Origin: Rhizoclosmatium globosum
Lineage: Eukaryota > Chytridiomycota > Chytridiomycetes > Chytridiales > Chytriomycetaceae
DNA: 64,000 nt
Assembly (NCBI GenBank): GCA_002104985.1
Contig: MCGO01000166.1
Span: 1-64,000, forward strand
Direction: 5' to 3'
Position 1 is the first letter of the stretch. Every line of letters begins with the position of its first letter. Below are positions 12,187-23,909 of this stretch, piece by piece. Below the pieces are notes generated by a model. That model was not told the origin of the DNA and did no database searches. It saw only the letters and a program-made list of their open reading frames with translations. The translations under genes and the position numbers were made by a program.

Positions 12187-12570
12187 TTAATACAGCCTGA
12201 ACTTGTTTTCTGTTTTGTAAATGTTGATGTTCTTTGAATCGTCCCCAATTTCCAATTTTGATGGAGTCCACACCACCGTCGGCATCCCACCACTCCATTC
12301 ATGTGCATACTGCAAGGTCCAACGAGATTGATTGGGGTTTTTGAAGCAGGCACAACTCGTTTCTTTTGACGGGGGTGTGGATATCTCCAAAGTTAAAGCG
12401 ACTGGTGATTCGCGACGACGTAGCTCAAAGGCAACGGTGGCAGTTTCCTTCCAGATACGATTCGATTCAACTGGATTCTTGACTGACTGTGTTCCGGAGT
12501 TTCGGGCGACAGCTTCGAATGCGACTCGAACTTTGACATTGCTTTGAAAGTCCCTGCAGCCACACCTCAA
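12187..12570 (-). CDS. Unrecognised protein, family C member 1
   Basis: A 127-codon frame on the minus strand with a Ser/Thr/Glu-rich composition; it contains ALTLEISTPPSKETSC and SKLEIGDDSKN. The same frame recurs, with indels, at 29290-29665, and a diverged relative lies at 55588-55953, sharing the spacing of the KETS, NQS and KLE motifs. A plus-strand frame over the same DNA (12332-12547) is also open, so the coding strand is not certain; the similarity to the 55.6 kb relative on the minus strand is the reason for my choice. No known domain seen. Confidence 0.35.
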   Translation of the reverse strand: MRCGCRDFQSNVKVRVAFEAVARNSGTQSVKNPVESNRIWKETATVAFELRRRESPVALTLEISTPPSKETSCACFKNPNQSRWTLQYAHEWSGGMPTVVWTPSKLEIGDDSKNINIYKTENKFRLY

Positions 12571-13069
12571 CTGTTTCCAGTGGCAAACACTAATGCGTCA
12601 ATTGCAATTGGAGATGCATTGCTTACTGAGAGCTTATGCCTTCAGCGACGAAACGGTGCCATTTTTCTCCCGTCCAACTGACCCAACTGTCAGCACATCG
12701 CCACTGCAAGAAAGGTGTTACTAGTACTTGGCTCGAATTGAACTTACGTTACACCAAATCCGACAGAGGAAGAACAGTCAACGGTACCATGTTCCTCTTC
12801 CAAAACGAAGACATTCGTGCTAGTCCTTGAATCCAAACGTGCTCCAATACTATCAATTTCGTAGCAGTACCTACAATACTAGAACGCTCAGCAATCAACT
12901 CTACAAAATGCGATTTGGATCGAATTTGACATTTCTGATGGTTTTAGTTGCTGTTGCAGTGCTACGAGATTTTTGGTTGCAGATTACCGCGATTCGTGGA
13001 CCGTTGGCCGGTGAGGTTATTTGTGAACGTTGCTCAAGATTTAGACGTTGATGAGACTTAAAGAGACTG
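12571..13069. repeat. Flank of duplicated block 12.2-13.8 kb / 29.3-31.0 kb
   Basis: Closely matches 29666-30290. A plus frame (about 12480-12690) reading DIALKVPAATPQL and IAIGDALLTESLCLQRRNG looks protein-like in both copies but ends at a stop without a visible splice. A further plus frame, 12827-13051, has a hydrophobic run (TFLMVLVAVAVL) but is broken in the second copy. Confidence 0.35.
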
Positions 13070-15435
13070 AGGTATTGAGTGGCCGAGCCGAGGCAATTTT
13101 GGTGATGGAAAGATGGCGGTCGCGCTATTATTCCTTGAAACTACTCAGTATGCACGGGGAACTTTCTGGATGTAATTGATGAGTGTGGCGCGTTTTGAAT
13201 CTGTGGAATGCGGCTGGATGAGAGTTGGGTTGATCGAGTGGCTGAGCGAATGACTTCCAAGGAGATGGCGTGGTTGGCTGTAGCATATGTATGCATATGT
13301 GTTGATATAAGTGAGTAGAATGCAGTGAAAGGAGGGTTAGGAATCGCGGGATGAGATAGTTGTAGGTGGATGACTGGATGCGAATGAAGGAGGACTCACG
13401 TGTCCGTGTCCCCCAACTGGCTGAATGCATTCTGGTATGGTAATTAGGTTTGTATCTCTGTTGGGTGTAGTTTGGCTGGTGTCGCGAGGTGAGTGGTGTC
13501 GTGTCCGAGCTTTCTTTCTTCCCTTTCATTCGATTGATTCGCGGATATTCCTCAAAATAAATAAAACATATGCAACGTGTTTCAATGAAATTGAACGAAT
13601 GAGTAATGTGTATTCGATGAATTGTGGCTGCACTTGGAGAAGTATAACAGATTAAATGGAACATCAGAGGTAATTGAAGGATGAAAGAAGTGGACAGCAC
13701 GTCATTTCAATTACATCCTTTCGTGCGCGTGCTACTTCTCACGTTGAGACCTCTTTGAACAGTTGATGGAAACAATAAATAGCAAAGTACACTCCATCCA
13801 CCCTGTCGCAACTGCCACCACCTTCACAACCCACCACGGACATACGTTCTTACCGCCAATGTGAATTCAGCAAGTCCCTTCGACCCAATGCCCTCCTTGG
13901 TTATGTGCAATCTGGCTGTCAAACACAATCAAGACACAGTGAAGGTAACCATATTCTTGATTCCGTTCCTCCGTGCTTCTTAGAAAAGATCTCTTGACTG
14001 GAGAACTCGTCTCGCGTGTTTGGCTCTCTTGAAGGGTACTGATGGAAAACACTGAGCTTTCCCCGCCTCTCTCGGAGTATCTCCTCACACACCTGTCTAA
14101 CCAATACTTCCACTCCTTAGAAGAATCCCGAGTCGCCGTATCATCAAATCAAAGACTACGTAACAACCATAACACAACCAACCACGGATTGTACGAATTC
14201 GACGCAGTGGTGAGTGAGACACGCTGGGAAAGACAAGATTACTGAGCCTTCGTTCCAACAGTGAGAGAAGAAAGCCTTTTGAATCTACCCCGAACAAATC
14301 CGCCGTTTATTCCTCGTGACGCATTCGCTGAGCTTTCGTTCCAACAGCAAGAGAATGAAGAGGTTATGTGGACATTGAATCCACCCTCAACAATCCACCA
14401 TGGTCTATTCCCTGTGACTCAAATCCAATATCGATTGTGTTCTACATTTCGAAACTGGCCATATATAAGATACCCCTCTCCAGCATGCCAATTGCCCCTC
14501 TTCAGTACTTCTCTCTCTAGTACTCTACAATTCTTCTTCCTCCTTTCTTCTATCGTTACGCGAAGCTCCAATGTACCAATATCATAAGCTTTTAAGTTGC
14601 GCAAAAGTCGTCTTGTTCCAGGATTAAATACTTGAAAGCTCTCTTTGTTGGCGTCGCACAACTCAAAATCGTGAAATTGTGATAGAAAGTGAGTATCCCG
14701 CAATTCATATTTCCCTTAAATGCAACGAGTATGGAGGATGGACTGAATCAGTTGATTGATGGCTTTGTGGGCAACTCTCCTTGTCAACAAAACAAAGCTG
14801 GTGCATTTAACCCATCGGTTTTGCTTTCGTTTCAACTATTTCGCGCTTTTAATTCGTATCTAATCAATTTTTTTGGTAGAGAAGAGTTTCAGGTCCGTCT
14901 TATTGGTGTGAGAAGGCCAGATTCTCTTCATCAGCATTGTCCTTTCGTCCGATACATTCCGAAACTCGCCATAAAATAGACCCCTTCTCCAGCGTTGCCA
15001 ATTGCTCCACTTCAGTATTCATCTCTCCACAATTCTTCTTCCTCCTTACTTCCATCGTTACGCAAACCTCCAATGTGCCAATATCATAAACTTTAAAGTT
15101 GCGCAAAAGTCGTCTTGTTCCAGGATTAAATACTTGAAAGCTCTCTTTGTTGGCGTCGCACAACTCAAAATCGTGAAATTGTGATAGAAAGTGAGTATCC
15201 CGCAATTCATATTTCCCTTAAATGCAACGAGTATGGAGGATGGACTGAATCGGTTGATTGATGGCTTTGTGGGCAACTCTCCTTGTCAACAAAACAAAGC
15301 TGGTGCATTCAACGCTTCGGTTTTGCTTTCATTTCAACTATTTCGCGTTTTTAATTCGTATCTAATCAAATTATTTTGGTAGAGAAGCGTTTAAGGTCTG
15401 TCTTATTGGTGTGAGCAGGCCAGATTCTCTTCATC
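13070..15435. repeat. Upstream cassette, copy 2 (with internal duplication)
   Basis: Same element as 3690-5535, here expanded by the tandem duplication listed separately. The AT-rich left part (13100-13800) has a 190-codon minus-strand frame (13128-13700) of low-complexity His/Ser/Thr composition, truncated in the other copies, so probably not a gene. The MEDGLN block appears twice (about 14730 and 15232), each behind its own GTGAGT donor. Confidence 0.5.
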
Positions 15436-15470
15436 AGCATTGTCCTTTCGTCCAAGTCGCCGTTCCTCCC
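14451..15470 (+). repeat. 510-bp tandem duplication (2 copies)
   Basis: The segment starting GAAACT(G/C)GCCAT at 14451 repeats from 14961. Both copies hold the same short exon pair, one ending CSRIKYLKALFVGV and the next with MEDGLNQLIDGFVG, separated by a roughly 40-nt intron-like stretch. The other three cassettes have a single copy. Confidence 0.6.
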
Positions 15471-17130
15471 CTTCCCCCAATCCCTCATCAATACCACCAA
15501 CAACAAGCACCTATGACCAAAGACCTCCTTCCTCGCGGCCCAACCTAATCTCCGAATAACTCGATCCAATCCACGACTCAGACGACTTTGACGCAGCGAC
15601 ACCGCAGGGAAAAGGTGTCAGAGTTTTCGTCGTCAGCGCTACCCCTTCGTTCGCTACTTCTCTATACTCAACAAACCCACCTCAAACCACATCCGCCGGT
15701 CCTGCTGCTGCAATATCCAACCCCGGACCATCTACTATTCCACTCAACAAAACCGACGTTTTATGTGTTCGGAACTCGGCCCTCATTGTTCTCGGGCTGT
15801 CTCGCACCCTCCTTCCATTGCAACCGCCACTTAAACTCAAGAAGCTCAACCAATCAAATCAACAGCAACAACTGAAACTTCTTCTTCTACGATTACCTCA
15901 ACGTCCACCTCTACATCTAAAACTTCTTCTTATTTCACAAGCAGTCGTCCGTCCCAGACATCAAAACCTCGCATCCATCGCATACCTATTCCGTTCACGT
16001 CCGTTGCAGACTTAAGCGCGAATATTCGACGCGTTATCGCGAAACTGTTGGCTCAGTTTCATCCCTGCCAGTCGTTCAAAATCCCACTTCCAACGCCGAA
16101 AGGATGCGCCAACGTCGTTGCTACAGCATTGGTTGAAAGTGGTGGGGAGGAGGGGGGAGAGGTGATGATGGGATGGAGATTGATGATGTCGGAAGTGTTC
16201 ACGTATGATGTCGGAAGTGTTGACGTAGGTGTGACTGCGGAGGGAAATAAGAAGAAGAGGAAAAAGAAGAAGGTTGCGTTCCATGGTGTTGAAGAGGCAA
16301 GTGTGGAGGAGACATCAGAGAATGTCCATGTGGTCGTTGAGATGGATCATCAGGAGCTCAAATAGTTGACGTCGATGCTTTCAAGGATCTGAATGTGGAT
16401 GTATCCTTGAGCGAAGCTCTCAATTTGAATCTGCGCTCGGAGTCACCTTCTGAAAGTATCAAAGTCGCGTTCGTCTCGGATCGAGAAGGAGAATCCATTC
16501 CGGATATCCAACACATACTGATTTGCTCTGTTGTCCTGGTCTCGGCATACTCTTGATATCAAGGTGGGCTCTTTCGTTGCATTTGTTTTGGAAAATGTAC
16601 TGAAAAAACAAACAGCCATTCTCACCAACTGTTGCCTCCAACACCAGCATCTAGAAACAGCCTCAAAACAATTATGAAATAACTCCATTGCATTCATCAA
16701 CCGCTACAGCCGAACATTATCCACATATCTTCGGTCACAACCCCGCCCATTTTCTTTCATTCCCGCGAACTTCAAAAGTCAACGGCACGAAAGTATCTGC
16801 TTCTACAAGCGCTTAAAAAAATGGCAGGTGCAGCTGGATTCATTGGATTCCTCCGATATTTGATCTGTTGGCTCGAGTAGTGTGTCTTTTTAGAATCTGC
16901 AGTTCTCGCTCTTTGGATGGAATGCAATGGGTTAACCGTGGAAGGGACCAATTATCAGAGAAATGAAAGATTCAGGAAGGTGATCAAGCGGACGGTGGAT
17001 GGATTTTGCTGGTTGCACGTTCGGATGTGTCGAGAGTTGGTAGGTGTTTCCTTGAGCTTCCAATTTGGATTAACAATAATACCTTCATTCCGAGCAGCTC
17101 TACATCTTTTCACAGTTCTGTTTCTCTAAA
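15440..17130 (+). pseudogene. Family A copy 5
   Basis: N-terminal Pro/Ser block at about 15450-15560, Ser/Thr tract (15810-15940), 'ADLSANIRRVIAKL' type block near 16010, and an open frame 16048-16365 with the Lys-rich patch (KKKRKKKKVAFHGVEEASV). The acidic region ends at 16365 with a TAG, several frameshifts follow, and the intron near 16560-16610 (GTGGGC...AAACAG) and C-terminal half (to about 17130) are degenerate. Confidence 0.5.
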
Positions 17131-17179
17131 GTATCAGGATCAGGGTTTGTGCAGTCAAAGCATCTTTTGGGTGTCACCA

Positions 17180-18340
17180 GCAGAAACTTCAAACGTCTGA
17201 TTCAACAACAACCTTCCTCATGTATTTTCAACAGCACATCCAGCACCCACTAGAACCCACCACGCGACATCAAATGCAGTTATAAAAATCTGTTTCGTTG
17301 ATGCCGTTGAGATGCAATCCGATAATAGAAGCACTGTCTACCGTCGCGTACATTGTCATCATCATCATCGTCCCTCTCGTCGCCGTCTCTTCCCCTTCTC
17401 CCAATCCCTCAACAACAACAACACCACCAAAGACCAAAGACCTACTTTTCGCCGCCCTCAACCAAATCTCCAAACAACTTGATCCAATCGATGACCCTTA
17501 ATGAACCAGACTGCTTTGACGCAGCAACACCCCGGGGCAAAATGCACAACACCTGCTGTAAAACCTTAGACAATGAGCCAGAGTACTTGTCGTCAGCGCT
17601 ACATCCAAAGTTTCCATGGAACCCTTCGTTCGCTACTTCTCTATTCCCAACAAACCAACCTCAAACTACATCCGCCGGTCCTGCTCCAGCAATTCCCGAC
17701 CCTCAACCATCTACTAGTCCACTCAACGAAACCGACGTGTCCTTCGACTGCAACCGTCATGCAAACTCAAGAAGCTCAACCAATCAAATCAACAGCATCA
17801 ACTTCTACGATTACCTCAACGTCCACCTCTACATCTACAACTTCTTTCTTATTTCACAAACAGTCGTCCGTTCCAGACATCAAACCATCTCATCTATCGC
17901 ATATTCCGTTGACGTCCGTTGCAGACTTTGGCGCGAATATTTGACGCGTTATCGCGAAACTGTTGGCTCAGTTTCATCCTTGCCAGTCGTTCACAAAACC
18001 CCACTTCCAATGCTGAATAGGATGCGCCAACGTCGTTGCTACATCACTGGTTGAAAACGACGGGGAGGAGGGAAGTGGTGATGATAGAATGGAGGTTGAT
18101 GATGTCGGAAGTGTTGACGTAGGTGTGACTGCGGAAAAAGAAGTAGGCTGTGGTTAATGGTGTTGATGAGGCGATTGTGGAGGCAAAGGTTGATATAGTG
18201 GTTGAGTTAAAGTGCTGTTCAGAAGCTCAAGTAGTGGACGTAGATGCAATTGTGATGTGGCATTGGATGAAGTTCTGTATTCGGTTACGTGGTCGAAGCC
18301 ACCTGCAGAAGTATCAAAGTCGCGGTTGTCTCTAAATCGG
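17180..18340 (+). pseudogene. Family A copy 6
   Basis: Carries the most complete 5' half: N-terminal hydrophobic stretch (AYIVIIIIVPLVAVSSPSPN, about 17328-17390), helix (LLFAALNQISKQLDPIDDP), a stop near 17500, then a long frame 17353-18054 in register with EPEYLSSALHPKFPWNPSF, the Thr-rich tract and the ANIRR-type block. The Lys patch and acidic region are shortened to about 150 bp and shifted, and the C-terminal half is missing. A single family exon-intron module follows at about 18370-18430. Confidence 0.5.
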
Positions 18341-18589
18341 GAAGTTTGAACGGGCGGGACGCTGGAAAGTGAAGCCGGTGAGTGATTTGCTTCGTTGCTC
18401 GCATTTACTCAATTTACGACGTACAGGTCTCTCGTTTTGCACAGTCTCTGAAATCAACACAACAAAAAGCAGAAACTCTCCGCTATGAACAAGATATCTT
18501 GATTTAAGTGAATTGATAGTCTCTTGTGGAATTCTGTGGAATTAAAAGCGAAAAGTGGCGCATTTGTTTGGACATAAAATTATCTGGAA
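18341..18589. other. Intergenic, with one exon-intron module
   Basis: The left half is one GTGAGT...TTTACGACGTACAG module. The remainder is AT-rich and is the likely promoter region of the RRM gene that starts at 18590. Confidence 0.4.
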
Positions 18590-19678
18590 ATGGAGGTACG
18601 TTTGCACATTCTGAAGTAACACCTCCACCATCTTAACAAAAGCCATCCCTTTAGCAAACTGAAAACCCTCGTTGCTACACTGTTCGTGAGTATTTTCTGA
18701 GGTGTCTGACGTTGCTAACAACTTGCAGCCAATGACTCAGAAATGATGAAGTACTTTGGCCAAACTGAGAGAGTTGATCCTAAAGACCATGTGTACTTCT
18801 GCGGATATCCGAACATGACACGTGGAAATCTTGGTGGCTTGCTTGTCCACGCTGGAGCCGCGCCACTGTCCATGGAGGTTTTCAGTGGTGGAACCTTGGT
18901 GTTGTACAAGTCTGTTGAGGAAGCAAACGCTGCCGCAATTGCGCTGGATGGACTCTGTGTCTGCACAAGGACACCAGAACAAACCTCTGTCGTTTCAGCA
19001 GTGGCTGTGTCGGAGCTTGACGGCCATCGCCAAGGCCTGACCTGGGCTGACAAGGTCAAGTTCCTGAATGCTCAAGCGCGGAAGGATGCCGAAAAAATTG
19101 AACATTTGACTGGAATGGTGCGCTACCTTCACGGAGAAAAGCTGTTTCAGAGTTCACTAGAGTATCTACAGACTGATGGTATGGACACAATGAAGATTGT
19201 TTTATCAGAATCACTAAACATTTATCTTCCAGATACTGATGAATCTAGTGATATCCCAACAGCAAGCCCAATCAATGCAGCCACAAAAGCCAACAACCAG
19301 CGACAGCATCCAAAAGAATTCCAGCTCCAGATATGCACACCAGACCAGCAGCAATCTGCTACTTTGGATACACCTCAGCATGGCAGCGGAAACATTGTTG
19401 GATGTCAGTTCTTTGTCAGAAACCTTCCGTTTACCTTTCAAGAACAAGAGCTCAAGGATCTCTTTAGTCAAGATGGCGGAACAGTTCTACATGCCAATAT
19501 TGCCATGGACAGCCAAGGCCGTAGCCGAGGATATGGACAAATCTTGATGTCCACCATGGAAGAGGCCCAAGATACCATCGCCAAGCTCAACAAAACCCAT
19601 GTCAGTGGTCGTCAAATTGAAGTCAGTGAGTTCAATAGTGTGAAGGAGGAAGGGAAGCCTGGCCAAAACCTGCAGTGA
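18590..19678 (+). CDS. Two-RRM RNA-binding protein
   Basis: Four exons: 18590-18595, 18655-18685, 18729-19178, 19233-19678, all phases agree; the start is the ATG of a 6-nt first exon (ATGGAG before GTACG). The first RRM is divergent (RNP2-like VYFCGYPN near residue 32, ending EEANAAAIALDG). A Gln/Thr-rich linker follows. The second RRM is canonical, with RNP2 FFVRNLPF and RNP1 RSRGYGQILM. Proteins of this design bind single-stranded RNA; the specific target cannot be inferred. The third intron (19179-19232) is 54 nt and free of stops, so retaining it would insert 18 residues between the RRMs. The gene looks intact and is a lone copy here. Confidence 0.8.
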
Positions 19679-19750
19679 GGATTGTGAGAGGTGTTGACTG
19701 TATTTGCTTTTAGTTATTCATTGCTGTTCTTGGTGTATTTTGTTGGGCTC

Positions 19751-19756
19751 AATAAA
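19751..19756 (+). terminator. Polyadenylation signal of the RRM gene
   Basis: AATAAA lies 73 bases after the stop codon, just before the 126-bp array. Confidence 0.5.
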
Positions 19757-19818
19757 AAGTTGAAGTCAACACAATTTGTTTATTAATAAAAACCTTTAAA
19801 GCAAACAGCACAATGAGG

Positions 19819-20535
19819 GAACCACAATACAGAATAAAAGTGAACGCAGCTGTGAAGGGAAACAACGCGACACTGCTTATCCCCAACCGGGCTTCACATT
19901 GCCATAGCCACAAAAGAGCAGCAGCGTTGAACCAACCCAACCATGAACCACAATACAGAATAAAAGTGAACGCAGCTGTGAAGGGAAACAACGCGACACT
20001 GCTTATCCCCAACCGGGCTTCACATTGCCATAGCCACAAAAGAGCAGCAGCGTTGAACCAACCCAACCATGAACCACAATACAGAATAAAAGTGAACGCA
20101 GCTGTGAAGGGAAACAACGCGACACTGCTTATCCCCAACCGGGCTTCACATTGCCATAGCCACAAAAGAGCAGCAGCGTTGAACCAACCCAACCATGAAC
20201 CACAATACAGAATAAAAGTGAACGCAGCTGTGAAGGGAAACAACGCGACACTGCTTATCCCCAACCGGGCTTCACATTGCCATAGCCACAAAAGAGCAGC
20301 AGCGTTGAACCAACCCAACCATGAACCACAATACAGAATAAAAGTGAACGCAGCTGTGAAGGGAAACAACGCGACACTGCTTATCCCCAACCGGGCTTCA
20401 CATTGCCATAGCCACAAAAGAGCAGCAGCGTTGAACCAACCCAACCATGAACCACAATACAGAATAAAAGTGAACGCAGCTGTGAAGGGAAACAACGCGA
20501 CACTGCTTATCCCCAACCGGGCTTCACATTGCCAG
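19819..20535. repeat. 126-bp tandem repeat, 5 full copies plus one partial
   Basis: Unit starts (GAACCACAATAC) fall at 19819, 19945, 20071, 20197, 20323 and 20449, exactly 126 bases apart; the last unit stops after about 86 bases. By eye the copies are identical. Because 126 is divisible by 3, frames of about 240 codons stay open on both strands; I do not take these as genes. The perfect identity points to recent expansion or active homogenisation, though assembly duplication cannot be excluded. Confidence 0.9.
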
Positions 20536-21273
20536 GTTTGATCCTGTGGTTGATTTAGATGTCATGTGGATTATATGAGTCCATCAGACGTGATCACCTT
20601 GACTAAATAGCATGTGATGATGACTGAAACTATTAAAGCAGCTTGGCAGGAGAGGGAGAACAAGGAGACGATCAGATGAACAAGACAAACAAGACGACGA
20701 TTGAACTAAGAATAGAAGTTAGCTTACAGCTTGTACACTTCACAAAGAGCACAACATGCACTCACATATAAGCTTTGAACTGAAGCGCTATAGTGCTGGT
20801 AGGATGAGGAGGGGAGGATGTGTGGAAGCTGAGTTGGAGTTTGTTTGTTTGGACTGAGATTTATGTGACAAACACTTTCGCATTTTTGACCTTTTATACC
20901 CCAAAATTGTCCACAGATAGAAATGAGCAAATAAGTATGCATAGAAGAAATAACATGAACAGAAAGCCTTTATTTTATTCTTGAGAGCAGTATGCTTATA
21001 AATCAAAGTGAGACAGCTTCCACCATGTCCAAAGATAGGACATCAGTTCTTTTTCTCACAAAGCTGAAGCAAATTTGTATAGGGTGCTTTACAATGTAGT
21101 TGCATGAGTTAAATTTCCCAATGAGCCTCTTCTCACGCCCAACCACAAAGCAAAACATTGACACAGCGTAAGATATTGATACAGCATCCAGTCTTTATCA
21201 AAATAAATACAAACAATAAAATGAAAGCCAGCCGCCACAATCACCACTCATACGCGAACCTGCAGAAGAAACA
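20536..21273. other. No gene recognised
   Basis: AT-rich with short interrupted frames on both strands; no splice-consistent model. It separates the 126-bp array from the 3' end of the polymerase relic. Confidence 0.4.
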
Positions 21274-22420
21274 TCAATATCTCGAACCAAAAAGCCAAAA
21301 CCCAACAAACCTATTCATCGTCTTGGAAGCATCATTCAAATCCTTCTGCGCCTTCTTACGCATATAAAAAAGGGGAGAATCTTGAGCCGAGTAAATCACA
21401 TCCTGATGCAACGAGCCTTGACACCTTTGACACTGTGTCCACAAACGCAAGTACTTTTCTTCCATCTCAGTCATATTGTTTAAGTGCTTCTGGTATAATT
21501 TGACCATCTTGGGACGGCAGTTGATACAGACAGCAGTTTCTAAGTTTCGTGAGTATATGAAAGCATATGGCTGACAACATACCATCTTTGGGCAGAGGAG
21601 TTTTACATCCCAAACAAGTTGCTGTTCTGACAGCAAACTTCATCAGACATTTCATATTAGCTGGAACAGCAACACTAATTGTTCGCACATGGTCTCCAGC
21701 TACAAAGAGGTTCATGAGAAAACAAATAGACTCACCCAACAAACTTGACAACTTTTCACCAAGAATAGGTTCGATACGCATCTGCATCACCTCTCCGACT
21801 TCTTTCAATCCAAACTTGACCATGACTGAATCAGTATTTCCATAAATAACGCGCGCATCGTGTTTGTATCCGTTTTCGATTGTGTATTTTGCTTCGACAA
21901 GCTCTATGTTTGGGTTAAAACTGTGAATCCAGTCTCTGCTGAAGGAACTCACTTCTTTTGTCTTTTCAATCATTTCACGACCATAGGCTGTTACACTAGA
22001 CAAGACAGCAAGCAAGCAAGGGAAGTTTTCCAACTAAATGAAGGCTGTTAGTTTGGTTCTTTCTCAAGTCAAAATCCACACCTGTTGCTCCAGTAAACCC
22101 ATACACAGAGTTGGCCGAAATCTGTCTCAAGCAGCATCAAACGTCCATCAGTCAACACCAAGAATACAAACCTTCAACGCCAGTTGACAACCATCCAACA
22201 CAGCCCGTTGAACGGATCCGTTTCCTTCTTCAAATCAGCTTTTGCCTTCTTACCAACACCAATCTATCAAGTCTTCAAAATAATCGGAAGCATTCCTTTC
22301 TGAACAGATGCTTTGAGAAAGATATCTGGAATCTCCGACTTAGGAACGTTTCTCGATCGACTTCAAACAAGAGTAGTTACCTTGCACGTATTGTGGTATT
22401 CCCACAGGACAGGCCATAGC
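21274..22420 (-). pseudogene. POLD1: DNA polymerase delta catalytic subunit fragment (palm and C-terminal zinc/iron-sulfur region)
   Basis: Minus strand, several introns still with good sites. Order: [86 protein letters not shown], then a jump of some 200 residues to [14 protein letters not shown], and the C-terminal cysteine motifs CysA ([14 protein letters not shown]) and CysB (WTQCQRCQGSLHQDVI). Damage seen: two frameshifts or stops near 22270 and 22210, loss of the segment between motif C and the thumb, Asp to Asn in motif C (normally YGDTDS), and the last two CysB cysteines changed to Tyr and Ser. Introns include 36 nt at about 21697-21732. The intact enzyme is the lagging-strand replicase; this copy cannot encode one. 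Confidence 0.85.
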
Positions 22421-22850
22421 ATTCCTAGTGAAAAACAACAGTATTAGAAATGAGCGCGAAATGAGAATCAAGAAAAACACGATGCGTTGCGACTGCTCCT
22501 TCACCAAAGAGTCAGCCGCACGACAGAGAGCACTCCATCCGAGTGGTCCGTCCGCATCCGTCGAGAAGGGAGATGGCGTTGATAATTACCTTGGACGTAT
22601 TTTGGTATTCCCAAGGGACTGGCAATATTGTTCCTAGTTAATCAACCGTATTAGAAATGAGCGCGAAATGAGAATCAAGAAAGACATGATGCGTTGCGAC
22701 TGCTCCTTCACCAAAGAGTCAGCCGCATGACAGAGAGCACTCCATCCGAGTGGTCCGTCCGCATCCGTCGAGAAGGGAGATGGCGTTGATAATTACCTTG
22801 GACGTATTTTGGTATTCCCACAGGACTGGCAATATTGTTCCTAGTTAAAT
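22421..22850 (-). repeat. 207-bp tandem repeat carrying a small exon
   Basis: Two copies (landmark GTATTAGAAATGAGCGCG at 22441 and 22648) plus a partial third end. On the minus strand each unit reads as a roughly 44-nt exon-like piece (GAACAATATTGCCAGTCC...) between a TTGATTAACTAG acceptor and a GTAATT donor. A related single unit lies at 40195-40380. Both places are just 5' of a polymerase delta fragment. Whether the small exon belongs to that gene is unknown. Confidence 0.6.
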
Positions 22851-22859
22851 CTAGTTTAA

Positions 22860-23400
22860 TCCGTCAGAGGATGATAGTAACTAAGTTAACAAACCGTTCA
22901 ACATTCAATGGCGAAGATCCAAGTTTGTGACCGCATCTTGATTCCTTTGAAGTGTCAGAAGAAAGAAGCAAGAGAAAGATTCGCAACAGTGACTTTGAAG
23001 ATATGCCTACGAAATAAGAATAGTCAGTAACGCGTCTGGACAGAATTGGAAGAAGGAGAATGAAGAGTCTGACACAAGTCCACACACACCACCAACCAGA
23101 GCTGCCACTAGATGCGATTGATTGCACAATGAACATACACAGTTTCGCAGTAAGAAAGTGAGTGTGAATGCGAATGTTGGAGTGGGTGGTGACAAGCAAG
23201 AGGAAGACCATTTACCAATCAACGCCATTCAGTCGAACGAGTAACACCATTTGAATACAACTTGATGAATTGGCTGTCGTTGTTGAATGCATCGGTAGTA
23301 GTAGGCACTCTCTGTTTGCACGGGAGTTGACACTGGTTTAAGCAGCGGTAATGTTTGAATTGAGAACAAAGAATCGTCATTTAAACGAGTGCCAAAGTCA
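22860..23400. repeat. Block shared with 40490-40905
   Basis: The stretch containing ACGAAATAAGAATAGTCAGT to GAATTGAGAACAAAGAATCG matches 40515-40900 closely. Minus-strand frames (22864-23211, 23007-23228) are hydrophobic and Ser-rich, preserved in both copies for about 70 codons, but unrecognised. The match ends at about 23390, exactly where the other copy enters the 201-bp satellite. Confidence 0.55.
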
Positions 23401-23404
23401 TGGA

Positions 23405-23690
23405 CGAAGCTGCTATAGGAAGTGTTGGTGTTGGTGAGTATTTCACTTTTTCGGATGGGTTCACTCAATTTACGATTTACAGCTCTCTCCTTACGTGTAG
23501 AAACATTCAATATTGTACGCAGTTACCCATTCGTGAAGCTGGAACGGGATTCGGAGATTAGGTGTTGGTGGGTCGTTTGCTTTTTCGCGCGCGTTTGCTC
23601 TAAATACAACATACAGTTCTCTCGTTGTGCAGAGCGTCAGCGGAGTTTTCTTTTTGCTTTCATCAACCAATAGATTGAAGTTCTCCAACT
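23405..23690 (+). repeat. Two exon-intron modules
   Basis: Two units of the family at 52840-53600: donors GTGAGTATTTC (about 23432) and an acceptor TTTACAG (about 23482), then a second T-rich intron ending ACATACAG (about 23615). Exon parts contain the GAAGCTGGAACGGGA sequence typical of the module. Confidence 0.5.
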
Positions 23691-23909
23691 TAGTTAGTAT
23701 GAGCGGCAGTGAATGGTGAAAGTGGGAGGTTGTATGCTGATTGAAATTGAGCGCGATTGTTTTTCCGATTGATTGCATATGTCACTTGTTTTTTTCATTC
23801 CATTGACTTCACTACATTGAACAAATAATTGAAAGTCAAATATCCTTTATTATTCATTGCCCAAAGTTACAAATACAGAAAGATGTTGGCGACTTGAGGT
23901 TGAGTTCAG

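Noticed and set aside
13128..13700. 190-codon minus frame in the upstream cassette
   Set aside because: Low-complexity composition, broken in the three other cassettes, and no splice or domain evidence.
19749..20541. Paired 242- and 255-codon frames on both strands
   Set aside because: Both are produced by the 126-bp repeat; no flanking exon or domain. Kept as a finding, not as a gene.
22421..22850. CRISPR-like or LTR-like direct repeats
   Set aside because: Only two full copies, no short regular spacers, no terminal TG...CA, primer site or polyprotein. The repeat reads better as a duplicated intron with a small exon.
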